A stretch of 64,000 nucleotides of DNA from JBFAPK01 sp040676675 (GTDB taxonomy: Bacteria > Actinomycetota > Actinomycetes > Mycobacteriales > Micromonosporaceae): NCBI RefSeq assembly GCF_040676675.1, contig NZ_JBFAPK010000026.1:1-64000 (forward strand), in the 5' to 3' direction. This document shows, piece after piece, positions 34,127 through 42,372 of the stretch. The notes below the pieces were generated by a model. The model was not told the origin of the DNA and searched no databases. It saw only the letters and a program-made list of their open reading frames with translations. Position 1 is the first letter of the stretch, and the number at the start of each line of letters is the position of its first letter. Position numbers and translations under genes: made by a program.

Positions 34127-34446
34127 CGGCCGAGCGCCTTCTCCAACTGGGCCTTGTTCATCGACGAGCGGCCCTTGATGTTGCGCCGCTTCGCCTCGCC
34201 GTAGAGCTGGTCACGGGTCGGGCCCTGCGCGCCGCTGTGCGAGCGCTTGCCGCCCCGGTGGCCGGAGGAGACGTCCTTGACCGAGGAGCGGCTGGCGGTC
34301 CGCGACTCGCCCGCGCGGGCGCGTTCCTTGTTGACGGTCCGGGCCGCGATCTCCTCGGCGCGCTCGGTGGACTCACCCCGCTTCTTCGCGCTGGCCTTGA
34401 TGTGCTGGTACTGGCGTTCCCTCTTCGGGCTGGATCCGGCGGGCAT
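34123..34446 (-). CDS. Small basic protein (plasmid-stabilization-like / Rho N-like)
   Basis: A 107-aa highly charged protein: QYQHIKASAKKRGESTERAEEIAARTVNKERA, a Ser/Gly-rich middle, and a C-terminal TRDQLYGEAKRRNIKGRSSMNKAQLEKAL that resembles the SAP/Rho N-terminal helix-extended-helix nucleic acid fold. Homologues are commonly labelled plasmid stabilization protein, without proof. AAAGGAG precedes ATG 34446. Single gene; probable DNA or RNA binding is inferred from charge and the C-terminal motif. Confidence 0.85.
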   Translation of the reverse strand: MPAGSSPKRERQYQHIKASAKKRGESTERAEEIAARTVNKERARAGESRTASRSSVKDVSSGHRGGKRSHSGAQGPTRDQLYGEAKRRNIKGRSSMNKAQLEKALGR

Positions 34447-34670
34447 TTTCCGCTCCTTTCCGTGGCCGGCACAGCCTGGTGGCTGCGGTCCCTCGACGAA
34501 GACGACATGCCCGGACCGGCCCGGCGGCAAACGGCCCGAGCATGCCGGAGCGCCGGGGTCGGCCGTGCGTGGGCTGGTCCCCGCCTGCCGGGGTCGGCCC
34601 GTGCCGAGGTGCCGACCCGTGCCTGCCCGGGTGCCGGGGGCGGCCGCGCCGGGACCCGGACCGGGGGCGG

Positions 34671-35504
34671 TCAGGGCAGCGTGATGCCCGTGCGCAGGCC
34701 GGCGAGGGCGCGGGCGCAGAGGCAGTCCCGAGGTCCGGTGGGCAGCGCCTTCACCACGTCGACCAGCAACTCCCGCAGGCGTTCCACGCTGCGCCCGAAG
34801 ACCCTCAGCACCTCCTCCTGCGTGACCCCCTCGCCGACCTCCACACCCGAGTCGAGGTCCGTCACGAGCGAGAGCGCCGTGTAACAGAGGGCCAGCTCCC
34901 GGGCCAGCACCGCCTCGGGGTGCCCGGTCATGCCGACGACCGACCAGCCCTGTTCGGCGTACCACCGCGACTCGGCCCGGGTGGAGAACCTCGGGCCCTC
35001 GACGACCACCATCGTCCCGCCGTCCACCGGCCGCCAACCGGTGGCCGCCGCGGTCTCGACGACCACCCCGCGCCCGACCGGGCAGTACGGGTCGGCGAAC
35101 GCCACGTGCACCACCGCCGGGACCTGCCCGTCCGTCCGGGGCAGCCCGTCGTAGTACGTCTGCGTGCGACCGCTGGTGCGGTCGACCAACTGGTCCGGTA
35201 CGACGAGCGTGCCGGGCCCGTACTCCGGCCGGAGCCCGCCGACCGCGCCCGGGGCGAGCACCTGGCGTACGCCGACCGACCGCAGGGCCCAGAGGTTGGC
35301 GCGGTGGTCGATGCGGTGCGGCGGCACGGTGTGACCGCGCCCGTGCCGGGGCAGGAACGCCACCGGCCGGCCGGAGAGTTCACCGAGGAACAACGAGTCG
35401 CTCGGAGGGCCGTACGGCGTCTCGACCGGTACCTCGGTGACGTCGTCGAGAAACTCGTAGAGGCCGGATCCGCCGATCACGCCGATCGGTGCGGGCTGGT
35501 TCAT
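34671..35504 (-). CDS. mtnP: S-methyl-5'-thioadenosine phosphorylase
   Basis: A 277-aa nucleoside phosphorylase: IGVIGGSGLYEFLD at the N-terminus, FLPRHGRGHTVPPHRI phosphate/ribose site, VEGPRFSTRAESRWY and VGMTGHPEAVLARELALCY, which fit the MTAP branch. It converts methylthioadenosine and phosphate to adenine and methylthioribose-1-phosphate in methionine salvage. The substrate-specificity residue between MTA and purine nucleosides cannot be settled by eye. ATG 35504 lies directly behind the membrane-protein stop (35507), so it may be the last gene of the long operon. Confidence 0.9.
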   Translation of the reverse strand: MNQPAPIGVIGGSGLYEFLDDVTEVPVETPYGPPSDSLFLGELSGRPVAFLPRHGRGHTVPPHRIDHRANLWALRSVGVRQVLAPGAVGGLRPEYGPGTLVVPDQLVDRTSGRTQTYYDGLPRTDGQVPAVVHVAFADPYCPVGRGVVVETAAATGWRPVDGGTMVVVEGPRFSTRAESRWYAEQGWSVVGMTGHPEAVLARELALCYTALSLVTDLDSGVEVGEGVTQEEVLRVFGRSVERLRELLVDVVKALPTGPRDCLCARALAGLRTGITLP

Positions 35505-35506
35505 GG

Positions 35507-36064
35507 TTACCTCCCGGGGGTGTGTGGATGGGCGGCGTCGCGCCGGTCGTCACGCGCGGCGCTCGGGGCGTCGGGCCGGGCGCCGCGTGGGGCGGCGTCC
35601 GGGGCGTCGGGTCGGGCGCCGTTCCCGGCGTCGGGTCGGGTGTCGCGTGGGGTGTCGGGTCGGGCAGCGCGCGGGGCGTCGGGTCGGGCGGTGACGGCGG
35701 CGACCGAGATCCCGCCCCAGAGCAGCGCCAGCCAGACCGCGAGCCCGAGCGGGTAGTCCCGGTCCTGGAGACCGGGGTTGGGCGGCGCGGGCGCGGGCCG
35801 CCACAGCAAGGGCACCGCGACGAGCAGCAGGATCGCGGAGACCACCAGCCCGGCGGTGAGCCAGGCCCGCCGGACCGGGTCGCCCACCAGCCGGCGCAGG
35901 GCCAGCCCGACCACCGCGACCAGCGGGGCCACCAGGGCGTCGTGCAGCAGCGGGCCGCCGACCAGCCAGGGCAGCGCCGGCCCGAGCTGCCCGCGCAGCA
36001 GCCACCCGCCGTACCCCAGCGCGGCGCCACCGAGGACGACCAGTAGCAGCCGGATCGTCCTCAC
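35507..36064 (-). CDS. Small membrane protein with Asp/Pro/Arg-rich tail
   Basis: A 185-aa protein with about four membrane segments (VRTIRLLLVVLGGAALGYG start; others near 28-55, 65-85, 105-125) followed by a low-complexity tail of ARPDxPR-type units encoded by near-identical 15-18 base repeats. The family is not recognised. GTG 36064 overlaps the molybdopterin oxidoreductase stop by 4 bp, so it is translated with it and may be a membrane partner of that redox enzyme (inference). Confidence 0.8.
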   Translation of the reverse strand: MRTIRLLLVVLGGAALGYGGWLLRGQLGPALPWLVGGPLLHDALVAPLVAVVGLALRRLVGDPVRRAWLTAGLVVSAILLLVAVPLLWRPAPAPPNPGLQDRDYPLGLAVWLALLWGGISVAAVTARPDAPRAARPDTPRDTRPDAGNGARPDAPDAAPRGARPDAPSAARDDRRDAAHPHTPGR

Positions 36065-37284
36065 CCGAGCACCTCCAGCCGCGTCACCCACTTGGTCTGC
36101 AGCACCCCGGGTCGGCTCGGGGCGACGAGCCGGCACGGGTAGCCGTGGTCGGGGGTCAGCACCTCGCCGTTCATGCGCAGCGCGAGCAGGGTCAGCGGGT
36201 CGGCGGCGTGCCGCGCCGGCAGGGTGCTCGTGGCGTACAGGCCGGCGGCCTCCAGCGACGACACCCGCAACGGCCGCCCCGTGGGCGCCCCCGCGTGGGT
36301 GAGCAGTTCGGCGACGGGTACCCCGCGCCAGCTCGCCGAGGCGCTCCAGCCCTCGACGCAGGCGATGGGGAGCTCGGCGGTGCGCTGCGGCAGGGCGGCC
36401 AGCTCGGCGAGTGACAGGGCGTGCCGGCCACCCGGCCAGACGATCTCCAACCGCCAGTCGACCGGTACGACGATGCCGGCCGCGGTGGCGGTGCGGTTGA
36501 CCGGTACCCCCTGCGGGGCGGCGGCGGAACGCCAGGCCAGCGGCGAGACCCGGCGCAGCCACGGCACGGTGACCCCGGCCGTGGCCAGCACGGCCACGCC
36601 GGCCGCGCCGGCCGCGGTACGCAGGAACGCCCGCCGCCCGGCCGCCGCCTCGTCCGGCGTACCCGTTTCGACCGCGGGGTGCGGCGGCGACGGCCGGTGC
36701 GCGCCCGACCCGGGCGGCGCGGACGCGGCGGGATCCGGTTGCCGGACCGGCGCCGCGAGCGCGACGCGGATCGCCGGCAGTTTCACCGCGACATGCAGCA
36801 GCAGCGCCCCGACCGCCAGGAACGCGACCGCGTAGTGCGCCGTCGGGAAGAAGAACCGCCACGGGTACGACTGCGCGACGTTGAAGACCCCGGTGACCAG
36901 CTCGAAGAACGCGGCGCAGACCAGCACCAGGATCGAGATCCGCTCCAGCCCGTGCCCGGCGAGCCGGACCGGCCGGCGCAGCGGCGGCCGGGCGAAGAGC
37001 CGCGGGTAGACGCTCCAGAGCTTGGCCAACAGCAGCGGGATCGCCGCCACCCCGGAGAGCACGTGCATTCCCTGGGTGATCCGGTAGAGGTTCACCGGCC
37101 GGGTCGGCCAGACGAACCAGCCCGGCGGGTGCTGGACGCCGTGGCTGAGCAGGCCGGTGACGAAACAGAGCCCGAACGCCACCCCGAGCCAGAGCCCGAG
37201 CCGGGCCGCGACCAGCGGCGAGTGCGCCGGTGCGGTGAAGTCCCCGGGCGCGGGGACGCGCGGACGGATCAGCGGACGGATCAT
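36061..37284 (-). CDS. Fused haem-b membrane domain and molybdopterin oxidoreductase
   Basis: A 407-aa protein: four N-terminal membrane segments (about 28-48, 70-90, 115-135, 148-170) with conserved-looking His (48, 74, 150, 164), a linker, then RRAFLRTAAGAAG (217-229), a textbook twin-arginine motif before a fifth membrane segment, and a sulfite-oxidase-type Mo domain with ligand Cys 309 in IACVEGWS. The arrangement is like MsrQ plus MsrP in one chain. Proteins of this layout in Streptomyces are, to my knowledge, inserted by Sec and then Tat. The C-terminal dimer domain of SUOX is missing. ATGA overlap with the methyltransferase upstream. Confidence 0.9.
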   Translation of the reverse strand: MIRPLIRPRVPAPGDFTAPAHSPLVAARLGLWLGVAFGLCFVTGLLSHGVQHPPGWFVWPTRPVNLYRITQGMHVLSGVAAIPLLLAKLWSVYPRLFARPPLRRPVRLAGHGLERISILVLVCAAFFELVTGVFNVAQSYPWRFFFPTAHYAVAFLAVGALLLHVAVKLPAIRVALAAPVRQPDPAASAPPGSGAHRPSPPHPAVETGTPDEAAAGRRAFLRTAAGAAGVAVLATAGVTVPWLRRVSPLAWRSAAAPQGVPVNRTATAAGIVVPVDWRLEIVWPGGRHALSLAELAALPQRTAELPIACVEGWSASASWRGVPVAELLTHAGAPTGRPLRVSSLEAAGLYATSTLPARHAADPLTLLALRMNGEVLTPDHGYPCRLVAPSRPGVLQTKWVTRLEVLG

Positions 37285-38051
37285 CGGCGGACCAGCTCCG
37301 CGAACCAGCGGTGGCCGCGGTGGAACCGCGCGGCGACCCGCAGCCCGGCCGCGGCGGCGGTACGCCCCACCGCCTCGACCCCGACCCGCGCCCACCGGAA
37401 CGACGGCCCGCGGTACCGGTCCTCGCCCGCCCCGCCCGAGGCGACGTGGGCGAGTCCCCGCCACAGCCCGGTGCCCGGAGCCTCCACCTCCACCAGCACC
37501 GTGCCGTCCGCCCGGATCAGGGCGGAACAGCGGCGTAGCAGTGCGATCGGGTCGCCGCCGATGCCGATGTTGCCGTCCATCAGCAGCGCGTGCGACCAGC
37601 GGCCCTCGCCGGGGAGCGGGTCGAAGACGTCGCGCCGCAGCGCCGCCGCGCCCCGGGTCCGGGTCAGGTGCACCGCCTCGGCGGAGATGTCCACCCCGAG
37701 GGCGACCAGGCCGCGTCGGGCCAGCGCCTCGGTGAGCCGACCCGGGCCGCAGCCGAGGTCGACGGTCGGGCCGGCACACCGGGCGACGACCGCCTCGACC
37801 GCCGGTTCCGGTGCTCCGTACCAGCGCCGCACCGGCAGCCGCGTCCGCCGTCCGTCGGTCTGCACCAGCCAGGGCCCGAACCGGCCCGGCCGCCCGGGGG
37901 TAACGGGCGCGGCGAGTCCGCCGGCCGGCCGGCGGAGACCGCCGAGCACCGCCTCGAAGCCGCCCAGGTCCCGTGGGTCATCGGGCGCGGTCCCTGGGTC
38001 ATCGGGCGCGGCGGACCCCGGTGCCGCCCGCTGGATCGCCGCCTGGTTCAC
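37281..38051 (-). CDS. Class I SAM-dependent methyltransferase
   Basis: A 256-aa protein with motif I VDLGCGPGRLTEALARRG near residue 102 and following strands (GVDISAEAV; SHALLMDGNIGIGGDP). The N-terminal 60 residues are Ala/Pro/Asp-rich and contain a duplicated DDPGTAPDDP-like stretch. Overlaps by 4 bp with genes on both sides; fifth-from-last of the glycosyltransferase operon. A small-molecule or lipid-linked glycan acceptor is inferred from neighbours. Confidence 0.9.
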   Translation of the reverse strand: MNQAAIQRAAPGSAAPDDPGTAPDDPRDLGGFEAVLGGLRRPAGGLAAPVTPGRPGRFGPWLVQTDGRRTRLPVRRWYGAPEPAVEAVVARCAGPTVDLGCGPGRLTEALARRGLVALGVDISAEAVHLTRTRGAAALRRDVFDPLPGEGRWSHALLMDGNIGIGGDPIALLRRCSALIRADGTVLVEVEAPGTGLWRGLAHVASGGAGEDRYRGPSFRWARVGVEAVGRTAAAAGLRVAARFHRGHRWFAELVRR

Positions 38052-38827
38052 CGCCGCACCTCCCGTACCAGCCGCTCCTCCACCGCCTGCACCGCCCGGG
38101 CGAACCGGCCCCGCGGCACCTCGGCGGCGACCGCCCGCGCGGCGGCCCAGTCGTCGACGTCGCACCGGACCGGCAGGGTGGCGGGGCGCAGCCCGCGCCC
38201 GGCCAGCGCGGCCACGGTGCGCCGGCCGGTCTCGCCGGTCGACATCGGTACGCCGCGCAGCGCCGTGGCGTGTGCGGGATCGCGCAGCCCCAGCGCCCAC
38301 CAGCCGCCGTCGTCGGCCGGGCCGAGCACCGCATCGTGCCGGGCGAGCCGGCGCAGCGCCGCCGCGAGCACGGCCGGGCGTACCTGGGGTGTGTCCATGC
38401 CGATCTGCAGCACGGGCCGGCCGGGGAAGGCCGCCCCGGCGTCGGCGTGCGCGTTCGCGAGCCGGTCGGCGAAGGTGTCGCCCCGCTGCGGCAGCAGGTG
38501 CCAGCCGGAGAGCGCGGCGGCCAGCTCCGCGGCGTACCGGGCGGCGGCGAACTCGCCGGTGTGCGCGAGCACGGGGATGGTCGATCCGGTGGCGCGTACC
38601 GTCGCGAGGGTGTCGAGCAGCGCCGCGGCGGCGATGTCGGCCGCCTGCACGGGGCTCGCGGGTGGACAGAGCCGGGTCTTGGCCAGCCCCGGTACGGGCG
38701 CCTTCGCGACCACGAGCAGGACCGCGTCTCGACCGGTCGGCCGCCCGGTGCGTGTCGGCGGCCGCACCGTGGCGCTCGTCGGCCGCCGCACCGTGGCGTT
38801 CGTCGGCTGCCGCTCCGCGGCGCTCAC
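38048..38827 (-). CDS. DUF2064 / TIGR04282-type glycosyltransferase
   Basis: A 259-aa GT-A-like nucleotidyl/glycosyl transferase of the DUF2064 family: LLVVAKAPVPGLAKTRLCPP near residue 36, IGMDTPQVRP in the middle and GPADDGGWWALGL towards the end, all hallmarks. Members are labelled arsenosugar-type glycosyltransferases but act beside GT2 enzymes in many envelope clusters. GTGA overlaps on both sides. The first 30 residues are a Thr/Arg/Pro repeat (ATVRRPTSATVRPPT). Confidence 0.88.
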   Translation of the reverse strand: MSAAERQPTNATVRRPTSATVRPPTRTGRPTGRDAVLLVVAKAPVPGLAKTRLCPPASPVQAADIAAAALLDTLATVRATGSTIPVLAHTGEFAAARYAAELAAALSGWHLLPQRGDTFADRLANAHADAGAAFPGRPVLQIGMDTPQVRPAVLAAALRRLARHDAVLGPADDGGWWALGLRDPAHATALRGVPMSTGETGRRTVAALAGRGLRPATLPVRCDVDDWAAARAVAAEVPRGRFARAVQAVEERLVREVRR

Positions 38828-39501
38828 CGGGCGACCCCGGCGCCGTCGCGCAGCACCGAGGCGAAGTCCCGGGTGGCGCGCAGGGTGCCCCGCAGCGAGC
38901 CGGAGACCTTCGACCTCGTCCCCACGGCCCGGGGCGCGTAGCGGACGTCCCGCTCGACGATCCGCCACCCGTGCGCCGCCGCGCGCAGCAACAGCTCCAG
39001 CGGGTAGCCGAAGGCGCGGTCCGCGACGCCGAGCCGCAGCAGCGGTTCCCGGCGGGCCACCCGGACCGGGCTGATGTCGCGTACCGGCACGCCCCGGCGC
39101 CGCAGCAGCGCCGCGACCAGCGCGTTTCCGGCCCGGGCGTGCCACGGCCAGGCGTCGGCGGAGACCGGGCGCCGGCGGCCGACGGAGAGGTCCGCCCAGC
39201 CCTCGGCCACGGGCGCGACCAGCGACGGCAGCTCGCCCGGGTCGAACGAGCCGTCCGCGTCGAGCACGCAGACCAGGTCGGCCTCCGCCGCCAGCAGGCC
39301 GGTGTGGACGGCGGCGCCGTAGCCGCGCCGGGGCTCGGGGACGACCCGCGCCCCGTACCGGGCGGCGATCTCGGGCGAACCGTCGGTGGAGCCGTTGTCG
39401 ACCACGACGGCCCGGTATCCCGGCGGCAGTCCGGTCAGCACGGCCGGGAGGGCCGCCGCCTCGTCCAGGCACGGCAGCACCACGGCGATCGTTGCGTTCA
39501 T
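38824..39501 (-). CDS. Glycosyltransferase family 2
   Basis: A 225-aa GT2 enzyme: VVLPCLDEAAALPAVL, VVDNGSTDGSPE (nucleotide-binding Asp), VCVLDADGSFDPGELP (DxD-type metal site DAD) and SVGRRRPV. It lacks membrane segments, unlike full DPM/GtrB synthases, so probably a soluble or peripheral transferase to a lipid or small acceptor. ATG 39501 is 7 bases from TAGCGT and is taken as leaderless; an in-frame start at 39510 is less likely. First gene of a five-gene operon joined by 4-bp overlaps. Confidence 0.92.
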   Translation of the reverse strand: MNATIAVVLPCLDEAAALPAVLTGLPPGYRAVVVDNGSTDGSPEIAARYGARVVPEPRRGYGAAVHTGLLAAEADLVCVLDADGSFDPGELPSLVAPVAEGWADLSVGRRRPVSADAWPWHARAGNALVAALLRRRGVPVRDISPVRVARREPLLRLGVADRAFGYPLELLLRAAAHGWRIVERDVRYAPRAVGTRSKVSGSLRGTLRATRDFASVLRDGAGVAR

Positions 39502-39548
39502 GCCGGTCACGCTAGGTCCGCACGGGGTACGGGCGGGCCGGTCGCGCC

Positions 39549-39583
39549 CTTACGGATCCCTTACGCCGTACCGGTTCCTTACG
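39549..39583. promoter_or_regulatory. Three CTTACG direct repeats in divergent promoter region
   Basis: CTTACG lies at 39549-39554, 39560-39565 and 39578-39583 (CGTAAG on the minus strand), spaced 11 and 18 bases, between the divergent GT2 and membrane-protein genes. The 11-base phase and a matching pair near 42252 suggest sites for the PhoB-type regulator encoded at 42373. Confidence 0.6.
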
Positions 39584-39650
39584 AGTCGCTGACGTCGGCC
39601 GCGCCGCCCTTCCGGGCCGGGCGGAGGGGCTCGTATCGTCGGCCGTCGCC

Positions 39651-41147
39651 ATGACCACCATCACCCGGCCGGTACGACGCCGGCACGCCGACCTGTTCAC
39701 CGTCGCGGTCGAGGTCGCGCTGCTCGGCGCGGCGGTCGCCGCCGGTGCGCTGCTCAACCGGCGCGGCGTACGGCTCTACGCCGACGCCGCCCCGCTCTAC
39801 GCGATCTGGCGGCCGCACGCCGGCTGGGGCACCCCGGCCGCGGTGCTGGTCGCCGTGGTGCTCGTCTGGTGGGGACCCCGCTGGGCCCGGTACGCGCCGT
39901 GGCCGCGACTGCTCGCCGCCGGCTACCTCGCCGCGCTGGCCTGGACGCTGTCGCTAGCCCTGGTCGACGGCTGGTCGGCCGGGCTGACCAGCAAGCTGAC
40001 GCCGCAGGCCGAGTACCTGCACGAGGTCGCCGGGGTGACCGACGTCCGGGCGATGCTCGCCGGATTCGCCGGGCGCATCCTCGACTTCCAGCCGGGCTCG
40101 TGGTCCACCCACACCGCCGGCCATCCACCGGGCGCGCTGCTGATCTTCGTCTGGCTGGACCGGATCGGGCTGGGCGGGGGCACCGCCGCCGGTGTCGCGT
40201 GCGTGGCGCTCGGGGCCACCGTGTCGGTGTCGGTACCGGCGGCCCTGCGCGGGCTGGGGGCCGAGGAGGCGGCCCGCGCCGCCTGGCCGTTCCTGGTGCT
40301 CTTCCCCGGCGCGGTCTGGATCGGCGCGTCCGCGGACGGGATCTTCGCCGCGGTGGTCGCCGCCGGGCTGGCGCTGCTGACGTCGCGCGGCCGGTGGGCG
40401 GCCGTACCGGGCGGGCTGCTGTTGGGTTTCGCGCTCTACCTGTCGTACGGGTTCCTGCTGGTCGGCGTGCTGGCGTTGACGGTGGTGGCGCTGCGGCCCC
40501 GGGACCGGCTCGGCGTGCTGGCGGTCGCCGCCGGCGCGGTGGCGCTCGTCGTCGGCGCGTTCTCGTTCGCCGGATTCTGGTGGCTCGACGGGTACCACCT
40601 GGTGGTGCGCCGGTACTACCAGGGCTGGGGCGCCGAGCGCCCGTACGGCTACTGGGTCTGGGCGAACCTGGCCGCGCTGCTGCTCTCGGCGGGTCCGGTG
40701 CTCGGGCCGGCGCTGCGCCGCGCGGTCGTGGCCGTCCTGCCCGCCCGGACCGACCGGCCATCGGCGGGCCGCCCGTGGCGGTGGCGCACGCCGGCGGCGT
40801 GGCGGGATCCGGCCGCGCGCAAGGCGTGGCGGGACCGGGGCCTGCGCGCGGCGTGGCGGGACCGGGGCCTGCGCGCGGCGTGGCGGGATCCGGCCGCGCG
40901 CGCGGCGCTGTGGCGCCGGGTGACGAGCCGACCGGCGGCGTGGTTGCCGATCGCGGCGGCCGTGGTGGTGGTCGCCGCCGACCTGTCCGCGCTGAGCAAG
41001 GCGGAGGTGGAGCGGATCTGGCTGCCGTTCGAGGTCTGGCTGCTGGTCGCCACGGCACACCTGCCGCGCGGACACCGCCGCGGGTGGCTGGCGGCCCAGG
41101 CCGCCACCGCGCTGGCGGTGAACCACCTACTGTGGACGGTGTCCTGA
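39651..41147 (+). CDS. Polytopic membrane protein, GT-C-like
   Basis: A 498-aa protein with about ten membrane segments. The loop STHTAGHPPGALLIFVWLD (about residues 150-168), with His-Pro-Pro-Gly after a membrane segment, recalls acceptor loops of ArnT/PMT-type GT-C transferases, but a clear catalytic Asp motif at the first loop is not obvious. An Arg/Ala-rich cytoplasmic insertion (about 382-425) of AWRDPAAR / AWRDRGLRA units comes from near-identical 33-36 base repeats. Divergent from the GT2 operon and overlapping the convergent epimerase gene end by 21 bp. Lipid-linked sugar transfer is inferred only. Confidence 0.82.
   Translation: MTTITRPVRRRHADLFTVAVEVALLGAAVAAGALLNRRGVRLYADAAPLYAIWRPHAGWGTPAAVLVAVVLVWWGPRWARYAPWPRLLAAGYLAALAWTLSLALVDGWSAGLTSKLTPQAEYLHEVAGVTDVRAMLAGFAGRILDFQPGSWSTHTAGHPPGALLIFVWLDRIGLGGGTAAGVACVALGATVSVSVPAALRGLGAEEAARAAWPFLVLFPGAVWIGASADGIFAAVVAAGLALLTSRGRWAAVPGGLLLGFALYLSYGFLLVGVLALTVVALRPRDRLGVLAVAAGAVALVVGAFSFAGFWWLDGYHLVVRRYYQGWGAERPYGYWVWANLAALLLSAGPVLGPALRRAVVAVLPARTDRPSAGRPWRWRTPAAWRDPAARKAWRDRGLRAAWRDRGLRAAWRDPAARAALWRRVTSRPAAWLPIAAAVVVVAADLSALSKAEVERIWLPFEVWLLVATAHLPRGHRRGWLAAQAATALAVNHLLWTVS
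40798..40914 (+). repeat. Tandem repeats within membrane-protein gene
   Basis: Four units built on GCGTGGCGGGA(C/T)CCGG, alternating ATCCGGCCGCGCGC and ACCGGGGCCTGCGCGC versions, are repeated in frame. They encode the basic loop of the protein and look like recent slippage expansion. Confidence 0.75.
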
Positions 41148-42200
41148 CCGGGCCGCGGGCGCCCGCAGCGGCGCGGTGGCGAAGGCGGCCACGCCCTCGG
41201 CGAACCCGGTGCGCGCGGAGAAGCCGAGCAGCCGCGCGGCCCGGGCCGGATCGGCCACCACGTGCCGCACGTCCGCCGGCCGGCCCCCGCCGACCACGAC
41301 CGGGGCCGGACCGCCCATCGCCGCCGCGAGTTCCCGGGCCAGCTCCCCGACGGTGTGCGGCTCGCCCGAGCAGACGTTCAGCGGGACCAGGCCGTCCGGC
41401 GCCGGAGCGGTGAGGGCCAGCACGTTCGCGCGCGCCACGTCCGTCACGTGCACGAAGTCGCGCCGTTGCCGGCCGTCCTCCAGCACCCGGGGCGCCGCGC
41501 CGCCCGCCAGCGCCGACCGGAAGATCGACGCCACCCCGGCGTACGGGGTGTCCCGCGGCATCCTGGGCCCGTACACGTTGTGGTAGCGCAGCGCCCAGAC
41601 CCCGCCGCCGGTCTGCCGGGCCCACGCCGCCGCGAGGTGTTCCTGGGCCAGCTTCGTGGCGGCGTACGTGCTCCGCGGTTCCAGCGGCGCGTCCTCGGGC
41701 ACCAGGCCCGGCCGCAGGCGGGCGCCACAGTCCGGACATACCGGCTCGTACCGGCCAGCGGTCAGGTCGGCCGGTCGCCGCCCGGCCGGCCGGACCACGC
41801 CGTGCGCGTCGCAGTGGTACCGCCCCTCGCCGTAGACCACCATCGAGCTGGCCAGCACCAGGCGGCGTACGCCCGCCGCGTGCATCGCCGCCAGCAGCGA
41901 GGCGGTGCCCAGGTCGTTGTGCGCGGCGTACCCGGGCGCGTCCGACGGGTCCAGCCCGTGTCCGACCATCGCCGCCTGGTGGCAGACCGCGTCGACCCCG
42001 CGCAGCAGGCCGCCGAGCAGCTCGACGTCCCGCACGTCGCCCGTGACCAGCCTGTGCCGCACGGCCCAGGGCGGCGCCGTCCCGCCGTGCGCCTCGGGTA
42101 GCAGCGCGTCCAGCGCGACGACCTCGTGCCCGTCCTCGGCGAGCAGATCGGCGACGTGCGAGCCGATGAAACCGGCGGCACCGGTGACAAGTATCCGCAT
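41127..42200 (-). CDS. NAD-dependent epimerase/dehydratase with Cys/His insertion
   Basis: A 357-aa extended SDR: TGAAGFIGSH at the N-terminus, catalytic Ser in LASSMVVYGEG and YAATK (YxxxK). Between them is an insertion with CDAH and CPDC, a likely zinc knuckle known from a subgroup of nucleotide-sugar 4-epimerases (for example dTDP-rhamnose 4-epimerase type). It probably makes or converts a sugar nucleotide for the transferases of this cluster. ATG 42200 lies 7 bases after TACGGT, suggesting a leaderless mRNA. Its 3' end overlaps the convergent membrane-protein gene. Confidence 0.92.
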   Translation of the reverse strand: MRILVTGAAGFIGSHVADLLAEDGHEVVALDALLPEAHGGTAPPWAVRHRLVTGDVRDVELLGGLLRGVDAVCHQAAMVGHGLDPSDAPGYAAHNDLGTASLLAAMHAAGVRRLVLASSMVVYGEGRYHCDAHGVVRPAGRRPADLTAGRYEPVCPDCGARLRPGLVPEDAPLEPRSTYAATKLAQEHLAAAWARQTGGGVWALRYHNVYGPRMPRDTPYAGVASIFRSALAGGAAPRVLEDGRQRRDFVHVTDVARANVLALTAPAPDGLVPLNVCSGEPHTVGELARELAAAMGGPAPVVVGGGRPADVRHVVADPARAARLLGFSARTGFAEGVAAFATAPLRAPAARSGHRPQ

Positions 42201-42251
42201 TCGCCCCACCGTAGGACGTGCCGGAGGCCGGGCGGCGCTTCGCGGGACGGT

Positions 42252-42268
42252 CGTAAGCATCTCGCAAG
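42252..42268. promoter_or_regulatory. CGTAAG-N5-CGCAAG box between epimerase and response regulator
   Basis: CGTAAG (42252-42257) and CGCAAG (42263-42268) are 11 bases apart in the divergent region. The same hexamer with the same 11-base phase occurs at 39549-39565 before the GT2 operon. An autoregulatory site of the two-component system is inferred. Confidence 0.6.
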
Positions 42269-42372
42269 ATCTGGCCGGGCGGGACCGCGCCGCGACGTGG
42301 CTACGCTGGTCCGATGGCTGCGAATCTGGCGCGCGCGAGCGGACGGCGGCCCGGGCGTGCGGGGGTCCGGGG

